Of a stretch of DNA of 64,000 nucleotides, positions 33,063 through 46,008 are shown piece by piece. Position numbers and translations under genes: made by a program. The stretch lies in the NCBI RefSeq assembly GCF_002865645.1, contig NW_020194655.1:1-64000 (forward strand), read 5' to 3'. Each line of letters starts with the position of its first letter. Within the stretch, counting starts at the first letter, position 1. Source of the DNA: Hyaloscypha bicolor E. Lineage: Eukaryota > Ascomycota > Leotiomycetes > Helotiales > Hyaloscyphaceae. The notes beneath the pieces are model-generated. The model made no database searches, was not told the origin of the DNA, and was given only the letters and a program-made list of their open reading frames with translations.

Positions 33063-34515
33063 GATGGGCAGCGATGGTTTAGGTTATATGAAGCTCAATG
33101 AGGACTGCTCAAGCAAAGTCAAATTTCAGACCGAGATGTTAAGTTGAGAAAGCACAAGGCTGTGACGAAGGGATTAAACGGCGGGTGCGCTTACGTGTGG
33201 CGCCACAGAAAAGCAAAAGTGAAAGCGAGTCAACGGCGCAATAAGCAGAAACTGGCATATTCGTTCGTCATTGTTTATTGATAGCTGCTGGCTGACTTCC
33301 CGGCGTCGATTTCGATTCCTAACGATCCTAGGCGGTAACCTTTATCGATAACGAATCGGTAGAATCGATTACCGAACCAATCATTTCCTTTTTTTTTAAT
33401 CTAATTTATAATTTATATAAGTTATAAGCTTAAATTCTTCAATCATTTACGTTCCTTCTAGGGGGGAGAATCCCAGACTGGCGCAATGGCCCTCTTGGTT
33501 TCTTAGGCCAGGTTGTCTCTTTGTCAGACCTCGAACCACGAGTAGCTTTCCACTCTCTAGCCACATTTATTGATAAAGTCGATATATGTTCGCCGTTGGC
33601 CTCATGTACCCTGCTGATATTTGTTTTAATGGAGAGCCTTAGGCCTCTACCCCTCCGGGGACCACTGCGACATATCTATGCTTATACGCTTCCTTCGAAT
33701 AGTCTCGGAAGTCAACTTAGCAGGATTGGCTGGTACTTCCAAGAGTTGTAATCTCCTATGAATATTCTACTGGGAGCCTTGCAGTCTCCCATCAGCCCCA
33801 CACCTCCCAGGAATTTCTTTTGGGCATGTGCAAACGTGACTGGATAGCACTTGATATGACACAATCCAAGGTGCACGAGGCCAACAAGGCTTCACAATCC
33901 CCACCTGCGGCTGATTGCGGAGCGGCCCGCAAGTTCGCCGGGCGGCTGGAACATCCAGTAGCTCCACTTAAGCCGTGAAGGCTCTAAATACAGGCGAAGG
34001 TTTGGCTGCCTGGCGATAGCCTTTCACGCCACGTGTCATGAAAACTTTGCACAAGCGCCGATCAATTTGAAAGTAAGGCTTTCTTGCAGATTTCGTAACC
34101 AGATATGCGACCGCAATACCTGACTGTGATTAGAAGGAGGTTCGTAAGGATTCATTTTTAGGAACTTCAGACATGCACATAACCAGCCCCATGATTACAA
34201 AGCGATGATGAAAGGAAGAAGATGTTGTCGTGGTTGTTGAAATGCCTCGCCATGATTGAAGCCCCAAATGAAACTGGGCTCTTTACAGCGATGACGGCGA
34301 TGGTATGAAGAGAAATCCAATCCTGAATCGAGCGATCGACGTATAGACACGAATGAAGCTTAATAGGATATGTGTAGTGAACAGCAATAATAACGAAGGA
34401 CAAGAACAAGGAGTGAAGAAGGATACGAAAAAGGAAGTAGCCGCAACGATAGAAGCATGAAAATCCTTGAGCTCTTTCCCGCTACTCAAACCTTCTCCTG
34501 CCCGCCATTGCTAAG
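33063..34515. other. Intergenic, no supported gene
   Basis: This 1.45-kb stretch includes the HET pseudogene promoter side and the 3-prime side of the dynamin-like gene. A short AT-rich tract lies at about 33390-33440. The frame 33521-33751 (plus) and several minus-strand frames at 34167-34489 have no motif. Confidence 0.45.
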
Positions 34516-37018
34516 CTATTTTAGGCCTTCTTCCAATATCTTCAAGATCCGTCTCAGAGTATTCAAATTCCGCTTATCCTCTTCGCGCTGTTTGGCTTCG
34601 CCTTCTTCTTCCGCGGCTATCTCGTTGATTGTCTCCTGGTTTGCGTCTAGCATGCCTTCTTGGCTGAAAATGGCATTCGGAAGCTGTCGCAGAATGCCGC
34701 TCTCGACGACGAGGGAGTTAACGTAGCCAACAAAGGCAACCATGGTGGTCTAGGAAATTGATCCTTCGTCAGGACTTGGGCTGACCATAAGGCTAGGGCG
34801 AGCACAAGAAGGTAAGACTTACCTTATAATATGTCTCCACTATTCCAACAACGCGAGCAGCGTCAAGGTGCTGGACTTCCGCGGGATACAGCTTGTCGAC
34901 TTCCCTACGAACCGCCTGTTCATTTGGATCTTTGCCGGCGGTCGAAAAAGCCTGCTTTACGATGCCGAAGGTTTTGCTGATGATCAGATCCTTGATGCGG
35001 TTCTCGACTGAGAGGTGGCCAACCGGCGAACATATCAAGATGTTCAGGGCATCACGAATTTTCACGACCAATTCGTCGCGCCGCTCTAGGAGGAGATCAT
35101 CCCACCCGAAGGTATCCAGCCGCCCGGCAAGGTCTCTGGCCTGCTCCTGCACGGTAAAGACGTCACCAAAGCTATCAAAGAATCCCGTATTTCCCAAGCT
35201 ACGGCAGTCGAGGAGGTCCTTCAGGGTGCGGTTGGCTTTCTTCTGCAACTTCTCGAGATTCGGTTTGACGATCTTGTTCCGTAAGGACCGGAGAACTTTC
35301 TGGTCCACACAAACGTCTTTGAGGACCAGGTTGATGAATGTTTCTGTTGCCTCCCAGACAGCACGGATGTGTTGAGTAGCTATTGTCTCCCAACGTGCTG
35401 ACTGATGCAGGAAGAGGTCACGGTATACGGTCGAGCTTGCCTCCCCAATGGGCTCTCTCGCCCGATTGCGCTTAATGATGTCCACCACCTTCTTTTCGTA
35501 ATCTTTTGGGTCAATGGATTTGGGTTCGGTGTGTGTGTAGTACTTAATCATGGCTTCCTGCGGTGGGAAGCGATCGGCTTGGTTGGCGGGTTCGTCCCCC
35601 GAATCATTGGCCGAGCTCTGCTCATCGTTCACAGCGTTTACCGTACAAATAGCACGGCTGATGATTTCTGCCTTACCGAACCGACGCATGGCCATGGCAA
35701 ATTCCATATTTAACCCTCGGACATTGCTGCAAAGCTTCGTTTTCTGGCCGTCCGGGTCATCAGGACCTTCCGTTGGAACCGGAAAGAAACCTTTGCATTC
35801 TCGACAGGAATAGCCAACAGAGTGAGATTCTTTGCAGGGCTCATTTTCGTACGTCCCTTGAACGGCTTCTCTAGTCCGCTGCTGAAACTTTCCGGCCATA
35901 TTGATCAAGTACCGTCGGCGTTGGGAGTCATCGGCCCGCGATTCGTTGGAGGCCTTAACACGGTCATCGATGTCCGCAATTTTCTCCTTCATCTGGAGAA
36001 TGATACGTGGAAGCGCATCCCGTGTACAGGTCCAGATGGCGTTTTTGAGAGTGAACCTGAGATTTCTGATGCCTTTCCGTTCCTCTGGCACCCGCTGCCA
36101 AGCCAAATCGTTGAAATACTCTTCTTCTTTGTGGTCTCTGTCGTCCAGGGACTCGGATTTCTCCCTCTCATCCTTGTTCTGATTTCGAACCACATGCCAA
36201 CTGTGCTTCAACTTTAGTGCGTCAAGCCCGTTGTTGATAACTTCCTGCATTTCTTCAAATAGGTCGCCAGCTTGGTCTGGGTGGGTCATAACACCGATCG
36301 CTCGATCACGAAGTCCCTTGTCATCATTCAAAACATTTTGAAATGTTCTCACCACGGTCTGGTTGGCAACATCCGTTTTAGCGCTGATGATAAGTAGAAC
36401 CACGTTTTTTTTCTGCCTGACCTGTTTCTCAACCAAATTTGCAACTATTTCGCGGCTCCTCTTGTTTTGGTTTGGGCTCTCAGCCTGGAAGAGCCCTGGC
36501 AGGTCCATCAAGCTCAGGATAGGTAAATGTGGCCCATGTTTCTCGATGATGAGAACGTCTTCTGTATACTGTCTGGCATTCTGCTGCTTGTTTGTTGTGG
36601 AACTGTGTGACTTTTTCGAATCCGTCCTAGTAGATACTCCAAGCGCAGTCGTCGCTTCTTCCACCAGATTAGCCAATCCATCCCAGGAGGACAATTCACG
36701 GCTGAATTCTTGTATTTTGGCTTCCTCTCCAGCACTCCGTTTGATGTCCTTGCTTGGTTCGATTTTAACTTTCAGCAGCGTCTCGTTGGATCTCCTGAGG
36801 ATCAGCTTTATTGGGAATCTGGTGCAAGTCCGCTCAGACACCGGGAAATGGGACCGGACAAGTGCTTCCAGGACAGAACTCTTGCCGTTACTCTGGTCAC
36901 CGACCACAATCAGCTGGGGAATCTCGATATCATGCGCAACATCGAGAGTTGCCAGTTGTTCTAGAGCGTCAAACAACTCGACTTGCCGGGGGTCGACGAG
37001 GTCTGGCGTTTTATCCAT
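34516..37018 (-). CDS. Dynamin-family GTPase (Mx/Vps1-like)
   Basis: Two exons, 37018-34823 and 34749-34516, are separated by a 73-bp intron (GTAAGT...TTTCCTAG) that joins in phase. The protein is 809 aa. The GTPase domain has the P-loop GDQSNGKSS (40-48), the switch-I TCTRFP (64-69) and MDLPG (171-175). The G4 position reads THPD (245-248) instead of the usual TKxD. A Cys-containing insert lies near residues 400-420. The second exon supplies the helical C-terminal GED-like segment (ETINEIAAEEEGEAK, then RRILKILEEGL); unspliced, the protein would lack it. Such proteins self-assemble and remodel membranes. Expanded fungal paralogues like this are of unknown role and are not the core Vps1 or Dnm1. 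Confidence 0.88.
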
Positions 37019-37687
37019 TTTGATTGAAGTTGTGTCGACTGTGTCCTGTTGGCGTCAGGTCAACTCGGCGGTACTGCTGTCTGATGGTCTATGTTGAGAA
37101 TCAGAAGCTAGAAAAAAGCCGAACAAGCAAAATATGCTGTCAATTGCTGTGTGGAATGAACTTGTCGTTGTGGCCCGCCCAGTTCCCGAGAGGAATCGGC
37201 TCTATTTATGCCCAAAACAAGATAGATGCCTGGACCGTAGCACGTCAGGCTGGATCCGCCGGACTCACACTCGGAGTGTTGGGCATGCTCAACTCGGGAC
37301 GAAGTGTTGGCATCTCATGCACGAGGTAAATGGAAACTTAGGATCGATCAATCACTAGTGTTCAACCGCAATGCAAAGAAGGGAACTAATGCACAGGGCG
37401 AGAGGAAACTTAGGATCGCCCACTCATCGTCTGTCAAATTAAGGCGGTGCGCCTAAGCGAGAAGCTAATGCATGTTGCGCAGAGATTGGGAATATCGGGC
37501 TGGCGGGTTTCCACCGCACCTTCACTGATAGGCCCTGGCAAGTCCTTGATGGTGAAGTGCGGGATTAGATCGGAACTCCACCAATATTAGCAGCTAATGC
37601 ACCTCCAGCAAGCTTGATTTGATGCGTTGACCCTGGTTAATACAGGAAATTTGTAACGGCCTAGATGAATGAATTGCTTGACCGAGT
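37019..37687. other. Intergenic, dynamin-like promoter side
   Basis: This 670-bp stretch lies upstream of the dynamin-like gene and downstream of the Clr5 gene. GGAAACTTAGGATCG occurs twice (about 37331 and 37403), a short direct repeat. No gene is seen. Confidence 0.45.
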
Positions 37688-40007
37688 TCACAGCTCCGGT
37701 AGGTAAGAACAGAGTGTGTCTCGCACTATCCTTCGTTGACGGCGCCAGCGAGTCATGCTATTGCCTCCCCTCTCGCGGATGGCTAGATTCTGAGGCTCAG
37801 ACACGGTGATCACGGTCTTGGGGATGCGGCTCAGTATTTGAACACGCCGGAGTTTCTCTTCCTTCGCACTCTTGGCTCCATAATACGACTTGAGCCAAAG
37901 TCCCAACCGCCTTGAAAAGCAAAAGGCCCGGATCCGACATAGTAGGTCCCCTAGACGCAAGATCTCAATTGCTTCACTCATATACCAAAAGCCCTTGCTG
38001 CGGTCGTGACTCGGGGAAACGGTCTTTCCATGCTCGTTCAAGTACTCAAGGTAGTGCTTCGCGACCACTTCCGTCGAAAACGCCAAGGCCTGGGCGTGCT
38101 CCGTCCAGTGTAGGCGTTGCATCCTCGCGCGCTTGCGACATAGATCCGCGCTTTGAATCCAAAGCTGGATTGCCTGATCCACAACATCCTTGGTGTTGTA
38201 CTTGCTTCTTGATATGGCTTCTGTGTAGTCGTACAAAAGGCTAATCTTTTGCTCGACCTTGGTATTGGGGCAAGCTTCCATAGATTCAAGAAGTGCTTTG
38301 TATGGTGGTTCGAGCAATTCCGTATGCACTTTAAACTTGTTTTTCCAGTTTTTGGTGCAATGTGATCCCATGTTCAGTATCATGCGATGATTGCGTGGAA
38401 TGCCACCCGAATCCACAAGGACATGAATGGTCTTCCAGTACGCCAGACCCACTGTTGTTCGCAAGTCATCAGGCGAAAATTCCAAGACTTTGATCAACGA
38501 GTCCAGGAATCTTACTAAGGGATGGCTCCCAAGAGACTTTGAGAACTCATCTCTCAGATGCCGCAGCAAGACTCGCAGGAGGATGAACTCTCTGCGCTTG
38601 GGAAAGCGGACATTGCAGAGTGAATGGCATATCGTCCAGAAATGGATTAGAATGTTGGGGTCGCAAGATTGAGCAGCTGCCTTTGATCGCTCTAAGACTT
38701 TGCTGAACAGGAAAAGGACGTGGTCGTACAGCATTGCATCGCCGAGAAGTGCAATGCCAGAGCATTGGGCGGACAGAAGTCGCCAGGACTTCGACTTGTC
38801 TACCGCTCCCATTGGCGGGATGAAAGAGGAGGTGTCAGGAGTCCATCTTTTGCTTTTCGTACCTTTATCAAAGCACCCCTTGATCAAGTTGTCGAGTTCA
38901 TGAAACATTTTCTCCTGGTGAATGTATGCCTGGAAAGTAGGACCTGGCGCGGGATTAAACCTCGTCTTTCTTTTCGATGGCTTTTGTAGAAATATGGTGG
39001 CAGAATCTATCATCTTTGTCTCGTTGCTAGGCAAGGCCTGTGCTGCCCGGCGGCGGGGAGTCCTCCCATCATGATCCGATCCATTTTTTCTGAACTCTGG
39101 CCCCCACTCGCGAAACTTATTTCCTAATGTACTGCTCCTGTTCCGATTAGTTCAAAATAATTGGATAGATGTCCCGCCTAGGCAGTAACAGTGCCACTTA
39201 CGAAGTTGGGAAATTGTGAATCACAGTCAGCTCGAATGCTATTTCTTTTGTGGTATGTTTATCCAGCATTAGCCGCTTGAGATGATGTTCACGCATGTAC
39301 ACCCAATCAGCCTCTGAGTATCTATGTTTCTTGCCAGCGTCCCCGCCGTCCTTCTTTTCCCTACGTCGCATGGGAGGAGCAGATATTTCGATTTGAATTA
39401 GCGGCGGGCATTGTTCAGAGTAGCTGATATTGCGGCTCGTATTTCCGAGGTTGAAACCTGTCCCAGAGCCGCTTTCGTTTACGTTGCCGCTAATATGATT
39501 ATGCAGGTAAGCCGTGCTGGCAATATTGTGATTTGACACTCCGTTCAAGCCTTGAGGTGCGGGCCAATTGGCCATGGTTTCGACATGAGGCTGGAAATTG
39601 AGATGAGGCTGAAAGACGGAGTCATTGAATGGCCATGGACTGTTGGTTGCTTCAAATCCGCCATAAAAAGCTGTACTGCCATGCCCGCTCTGCTGGCTGA
39701 AATTGAGCGGTCCTAGATGCCCATCTCCACAGGAGCCGCCTTGGTCGGACATTTTATTAGCCGTACTAGAATTGATGTAATCGTGTCTAATAGCTTGCAA
39801 CATGGGGAAGTTATCTTCGTTGATCATGATATTGTGCTCATCTAGGAACGGAATAGGCCCTAGACCGTCGTCATTGAAGCCACCGCAGGGTTCATTCTGG
39901 AGGGCATTTTGCCCAAAGATGTCCCCATCGATGATGTCGGATGCATCATGCTGGACGGCAAATTGGCCTGGTACTGGTAGTATTGCAGTCCAGTCCAGAT
40001 CGTCCAT
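37688..40007 (-). CDS. Clr5-domain protein
   Basis: Exon 1 (40007-39202) and exon 2 (39137-37688) join across a 64-bp intron (GTAAGT donor, ACTAAT branch, GGAACAG acceptor) to give 751 aa. The splice falls inside the Clr5 domain: exon 1 ends EADWVYMREHHLKRLMLDKH and NFPTS, and exon 2 continues TLGNKFREWGPEFRKN. This tryptophan-bearing module, named from fission yeast Clr5, is thought to bind DNA or chromatin in fungi. The N-terminal 200 residues are Asn/Gly/acid-rich with no fold I recognise. The long C-terminal part (about 330-751) is helical, as in many Clr5 proteins. It is probably nuclear. Either half read alone looks like an unrelated hypothetical protein. Confidence 0.82.
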
Positions 40008-41628
40008 TCTGGTTTCCGCACGGGAGAGGTTGGGGAATAGGCGTGGTACTCCAAAATAAAGCTGGGAAGTACAGAGTAAGAAGAACTTAAAGCCTCTGAG
40101 ACACGGTTTTCGACGCGCTGAACGTGAGACGAGTGCTGTTCAGGCAGACATGCCTGTTGGAATACGGTGTACTGCATCGTCCTCCTTGGCACTTTCTTGG
40201 TGTGTGTTGAACTTATGCCTGGCGGCCTGAGGCACTGCAACGCATTTCAGGCACGTCTCACTCGTGGTCCCAAAACATCACAAAAAGCACCATATCAAAT
40301 TTTTGGAAAGCACATCTCAAAGCATCTCGAAGTCCCTCAGAAGGGTCAGAACTAGCCTCCTGGGCTAGGCATTTTCCTTTATGGCATGCCTAGCCCAGCG
40401 AGCGCGCGTTCTGATCGATCTGAAGGGACACCTGTCACTTCCACCAAGCAAGCACCGAAAACAACGCTACGACGGCCACGAGAAATGGCCCTTCTCCTTC
40501 CACGGGATAGGCTTCACACTCAGCAGTAACATAGGAACCTGAGACCGCGGTACTATCATCACCAATACATAGCATTTGCAGCACGTTTCACCAGAGACCC
40601 AAAGCCTCACTCAACATCCAAACCTCCCAAAATCTTCAAGCTAGTGACGACAACCAGACCGCACGATCTCGACACACGACACATCACCACACACAGAACA
40701 CGGAGAGGAAGTTGCTCACCTCTCAACATCAGGCTAAAAAGTGATGCCCACACTATTAGTCGATTAGTCTCCCCCCGATGACGTCGCTACGATCTCGATC
40801 TTGTACGCAACAACTGCTGCAGACTACGAGTGCCTTGCCCACACGAGAAGTCTACGTTTTCCGATAGAACTGTCCCGACTTGCGAATATTTGGTCCGTAT
40901 TTGCACTTAACCCCGAGGACACTATGATGATGGGTTTGGAAGAAGTCACAAATTTGAAGATTCATTGGAGGAAGGGAGTTGAATGGATTTTTGGCGGTAG
41001 CAGGGGGAGACCGAAGGTACATTGACACAAGAAGGACAGCAGAAGCGGCTGCCAATGAGCCATGCACATAAGGAAGACACAAAGCACTCCTTGACACGAA
41101 TATGTATATAGACGTAGATGGGAACCAGCTCAGCAGAGGAGGTTGCTAGTCACTTTCGGGTGATGAAGTCAAGTGCGTTTACGATGGTAGACGCAGTTCG
41201 GCGACTGGTGCCAAAGCTGGGCTACTCTGGCATAGCTACGGACAGCTGGAACCGAGTATGAATCAATCAATCAATTAATCAATCACTATGTGGTCCCTAT
41301 ATGTGGCCTTAATGCCCTAACCTCAAACTCATAGCCTCCCCCGCCCAACCTTTTATGTCACTTACGGGGTTCCAATAGGTCATCGGAATGCTTCTCCACG
41401 CCTCTTTTCACAAAAAGGAACGCCTCAAGATTTCCGAGACCAGGATACCTACTAGAAACACTTCAGATGGATGGTCCTCACCTCAAAACTCTGTCAGCGG
41501 AAGGTTGGTAGTGGCAAGAGTACGAAGGGCTATTTAAATGGATTAACAACCAAATTTATTTCTCCAAAAAGAAGTCAACGCCATAAAACTTTCAGAGCAA
41601 GTGCATTAAAGCCCTAGTAGCGATAGCT
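40008..41628. other. Intergenic with a 12-bp-stem hairpin
   Basis: No supported gene in 1.6 kb. A perfect inverted repeat, TGGGCTAGGCAT (40361-40372) and ATGCCTAGCCCA (40386-40397) with a 13-base loop, is the clearest structure. An AATC microsatellite lies at about 41262-41285. The frame 40801-41025 (plus) has no motif. Confidence 0.5.
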
Positions 41629-44600
41629 TCAAGCTGAGGTCTGTACCGCCCTGTAGGCCTTAATGAGATCCTCATACATATTAGCCTCATTAACCCAGCT
41701 ATTATTATCATCTGGATATCCTTTCCACTTGACCCAGTATTGGGTAATCATCTTCTTGCGTCTCCCTTGACTAACTGGGATAACTTGATTATCTATAACT
41801 CGCTTAACTTCGAACTGGTTATCCTCGGGGTCCACAGCGGATGGCCTAGTTTCCTGAACAGCTTTTTCGTTGAGCTGCTGAGATTCTGAGTCTTGATGAG
41901 AAGTAGGTATGCCTTCTATAGAGCCGTTACCAGGACTACTGTAGGCTCTACTAATATATGTGTCCGGTAGCTCTTCGTAATCCAGAATATTCCGTAGATC
42001 TAGTTTGTAATAAGCAAACGGTATAAAGATTAAATAAGCAGTCTCGAGTTACCTGGATCTAATGAGTCGCTGACAAATACAAAATCTTTATTAAAGTATT
42101 TGCGCCCTCCTTTCTCAGTAGCTATATCTTTATATATCAGAACATTAGTTGACTCCACTAATAGCTTCTCCTCGGGTAGAGTGTCTCTAATAGTCGAAAG
42201 GTCTAGCCTGTCACTGTCGTCCGCTGGGGTAATAAAAGCTCCTATATTTAGTCAGACTCAAGCCTCCGAAATATCGGTGTTATTAATATATACTCGGAGC
42301 TGTGGTAATATGTATAAGAGACTCACCAGCCTCTAAGGCTTGAGACTCTTTGTCGAGGTCTGTAAGGTCCTCTACTTCGATTACGTCATATTCCGATACT
42401 ATATTGCATACCTCAGAAAACTCCGTTATTAAATTCGATTTACAGGAGGTAGTAGTAAAGCTTTGATGTGGTAATGAGCGAATTGTATTGTCTCCGACAG
42501 GTGCGGCGGTATCCGGTATAGAAAGAAGGAGTAGGTCAATATTGCCATTAGCGTTATTGGGAATTTGTGGTACTGGCGTATGAGTCGCGCTCCCGTATAT
42601 GTCTGTTATTGGAGTTAAAGCCCTGGAATTGAGTAAAGGCGGCGTTAATAGAGCTATCGAAGGAGCAGTTAATAGTATACTTAAAGGAGGAGAACGAATA
42701 GCTGCTGGATTCGAGGCATTAGGGCCCTTTTGACCCCACTGTTCCGCCGTCTGGTATATAAATTCGTATACTGGTTTGGAGTATTCTCTAATATCCGTAT
42801 CTGGTTCGCACTTAATAACGCTTCTGACCTTCTTAATTTTAGGGCAACTGGCATCCACTTTATCTAGAGATCGAGATTTCTTCGTTCTCTTGACGAATTC
42901 AGTACCATAATTATTCTGAAGGTGAAATTTCACCTATTGCGCTAATACGAAAATGCCGGGACAGTATAACCTTGAAACTGGGCATTTGGGTAATATACCC
43001 TTATATAGACTTCTAATATATTTTTCGAAAATTCCAAAGTAGTCGGAAATATAATCTCTCTATTTAACTTTGTTATGGAACTAATATATTCGTTCAGTAG
43101 CCAAAAGCATTACATTGTCTAGATAAAAGGGACATATACTAGGCAAAGCTAGGGTCCTGCCGTAGAAGAGCGGATTATACTGAGCTAGTAGGGGTTTATG
43201 GCCGTCCAAGTGAACTTGGTAATAGTTCTCCTACTAGTCTTTTCCCATAACCCATTTGCTATAGAAGAAGCATAATTCTGCAAATCCATAAGTAGCTCTA
43301 AGGCTCTTTCTATAGCAGCTATAGATATGCTTCTATCTCTAGGCAGCCGGCTTACTATTCAAAATTATAATATTAGTACTTTGTATTATATAAACTCTAA
43401 AAAGGTTTTAAGAAGTATACGAACCTATCTATCTTCCTTCTAAACTCTGTTAGTAAGCAAAGGCACTTCTCTGGCTCTAAGCCAGGACGAACCGCTACTT
43501 CAGTTTCTTACTAATAAAGCGAGATTATATTATAGAGAACTACTTGGCCTTCTTTACTATAAATAGGAGTAATAGTAAACAAGCTAGATGCCAGGCGGTT
43601 GTATTCTGGTATTAAGGTACGGATACGGGAAAATATAGTCTGGTAATACCCGATTAAGTTATTTTCGCCTTTATTAGAAGGAATTCTGCTCGGCTAGAGT
43701 TTCCGACACTTGCAAAGCTCTTCGGTAATAAGCTTTCTTTTCTCTATACATAACTTCTTTTATTAATCTATAATAGCCGTATCATCCCTAGGATCTAGAA
43801 ACAGAGCTTCCAGCTCCTGTTTAATAGTAGTAAACTCTGGGTTATTTTCAAGCTTATATTATTTTTCTGCCGGGAAAAACTGCCAAAGTTCAGGATTATA
43901 ATATAAGGTTATAGACCGAAATCTGTTATTAATAATACTATATAGCTTATTACTGAAGTAGCTGCTTTGGCTATTAGTTCCAGTATTATTAGGTATATAA
44001 TAATTATAATAGGTATTCTTATTAGTATAACTGCCATGCTTTATTCTCTGAGCTATTAAATAGAGCTTATCTAAGAATTTATTAGCTTTAAAGACAGATC
44101 TGCCTAATAATTACTAGTAAAGTATACTAATAAGAAATAGATCTTCTGCTCTAAAATTATAGATTATAGGCAGGAGCTTATATCCAGAACAAAAGCCTAG
44201 GTCTCTTATATATTTACTAAATATATTTGCTATATTAATCTCTCTATCTTCTTTCTAGAAGAAGGGCAGATTAAGGACCTCTAAATTCTAATAGAATTAG
44301 AATATCTTATTCCTAAATAGGTCAAGATTAAGAAGCTTATTTATAGTCTTATAATCTCTAAAGATCCCTTTTATAATAAATTTGGCAAGATATATAAGGA
44401 TTAGATTATAAAAGAGTAATTAAGGTTATAAGCCTTTATATAATAAATGCTCTGGCTTATTTTATAATTAGTCTTTAAAGAATAGTTCCAAGATATAAAA
44501 TAATAGAACCTTACCTTTTATCTAGCTTAAATATTATATTTTTGGTATCTTATATAACTTATATTATAAATTCTGCCCTTTTATCCTTATTTCGAAATAC

Positions 44601-45480
44601 CCTAAAAGTAATATTCTAGTAAAATAGCTATTAGTTATTTGCCAAACCTTGGAAGAGTTTAAGAATATAGAGAACTTATATAATAATAAAGGCCTTAGCC
44701 TAACTTAGGATAGTAAGTTAATTATATGAACTTACTAACTCTTACTAATATAAATACTTATATCTATAGCTAGTCCCATACTTCTAATCTGGTTCTTGGC
44801 TTCCTATAAATATACTAATTATTTAACCAGAGTTATATTCCAAAATAAATAAAATAAATTATTATACTATACTTTCTCACTTACTTCCTATAATACAGGC
44901 CGATTTCCTTTTATAAAGAGCCTTTTATAAACTATACTTTATTAGTAATTATATATATTAACTCAAAAATATAGAAATACTATATCCGGAACTTATATTT
45001 GAGATAGTAATAACTACTTTAGGGTCTATTTTTAGTTTCTGTTTAGCCTATTACTAGCCTGCTATAAGATTCTTCTATAAGCAGATAATAGAGCCTAGCC
45101 TAGTAATATTATTACTATAGGTATCTATAATACTATATGTAATATATCTAGCCTAATCTTTTAATATCTCTATATTATCTGGAGTAGCTCTAGAATATTC
45201 GAGTTTAAACCTGTTTAGTAAAGAAATAAGTATTAGAAGAAATTTTTATTAGAGATTAGGAAATAGTTCTTACTAGTCTTATTATACTAGGGTATAAGTA
45301 TAGTTTTTCTTTATTTCTGGCTAGAGATCTTTTTTTACTTTTTTTCCGTTAATAATTTCTAACTTAATACTAGAGCCTTTACTACGGGATTATATAAAGA
45401 ACTCTTCTATTAATTTCTTTTTAGGTATTAAGGATACTAAAATAGTAACTTATATGAAATAGAAGATAGAAGGCAATTAA
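41629..45480 (-). pseudogene. DUF3435/FluG-family element gene with C-terminal chromodomain, RIP-decayed 5-prime half
   Basis: Minus-strand translation through stops gives a continuous family match. At about 44240-44480 it reads KFIIKGIFRDYKTINKLL and NLEVLNLPFF. At about 44100-44190 there is IIYNFRAEDLFLI, then IKHGSYTNKNTYYNYYIP, TLYYNPELWQFFPAEK, YYQTIFSRIRTLIPEYNRL and VRPGLEPEKCLC. After an intron near 43350-43430 come KHIYSCYRK, YGFAELCF and NYYQVHLDGHKPLLAQYN, a Cys/His zinc-finger-like part. From the TAG at 42934 onward the gene is undamaged: exons 42933-42327, 42241-42053 and 41999-41629 join in phase and end in a chromodomain (FEVKRVIDNQV, QYWVKWKGYPDDNNSWVNE). DUF3435 proteins are related to tyrosine recombinases, including Starship captains; I infer a DNA-mobility role with chromatin targeting. 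The 5-prime limit (45480) is approximate. Confidence 0.65.
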
Positions 45481-45818
45481 TAAAACAAATTTTATAGAGA
45501 GATTTAGAAAGATAATTAAATAATAAGATTAAAGAAAAGAGGTATTTAGATTAAGATAAGTATAGAGTAATAAGGAATTTATAAAAGGGAAAGAAGTATT
45601 CTCCTTAGGAATATCCATATTAATCCAATTTATACTATAGGTAAAGTACTAAGTATATTTTTGGAAAGTATCTACTTTAGGTTCCTTGGGAACTTATTTG
45701 GGCTCCTTGAGTATTATTATTAAAACTTGATAAAAGTAATATAAGAGAATAGAGGCCAGATCAAGTACGATTAGTTAAAAAGCGAGAAGTCAAAATACGT
45801 AATGATATGGTAAATCTT

Positions 45819-45960
45819 GCTCAGGATACTCAGGCTTGCTCAGGTGAGCTGCTCAGGGTACTCAGGTGAGTTGCTCAGGGTGCTCAGGGTGCTCAGGGTG
45901 CTCGGGTGAGTTGCTCAGGTTGCTCATGTAGCTCAGGTAAGTTGACTGAGCCGAGGGTGA
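45819..45960. repeat. GCTCAGG(GT) short tandem repeat cluster
   Basis: The word GCTCAGG or ACTCAGG recurs about ten times, mostly in 9- to 15-bp steps (TGCTCAGGG, TTGCTCAGG, AGCTCAGGT). It lies just after the decayed element gene and just before the ankyrin gene fragment. It is not decayed, unlike the DNA to its left. Confidence 0.75.
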
Positions 45961-46008
45961 GCCGAGGGTGATTAGCGCCTGAGCAAGAGCAGCAAGCTTA
46001 CTAACTGA

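Noticed and set aside
35405..37097. Plus-strand frames up to 244 codons over the dynamin-like gene
   Set aside because: Antisense shadows of a gene with clear GTPase motifs; no splice or motif support.
41629..45480. Interpretation as the captain gene of an intact Starship element
   Set aside because: The gene is decayed, I cannot see a cargo region bounded by matching ends in the window, and the C-terminal arrangement resembles the non-captain FluG-type group.
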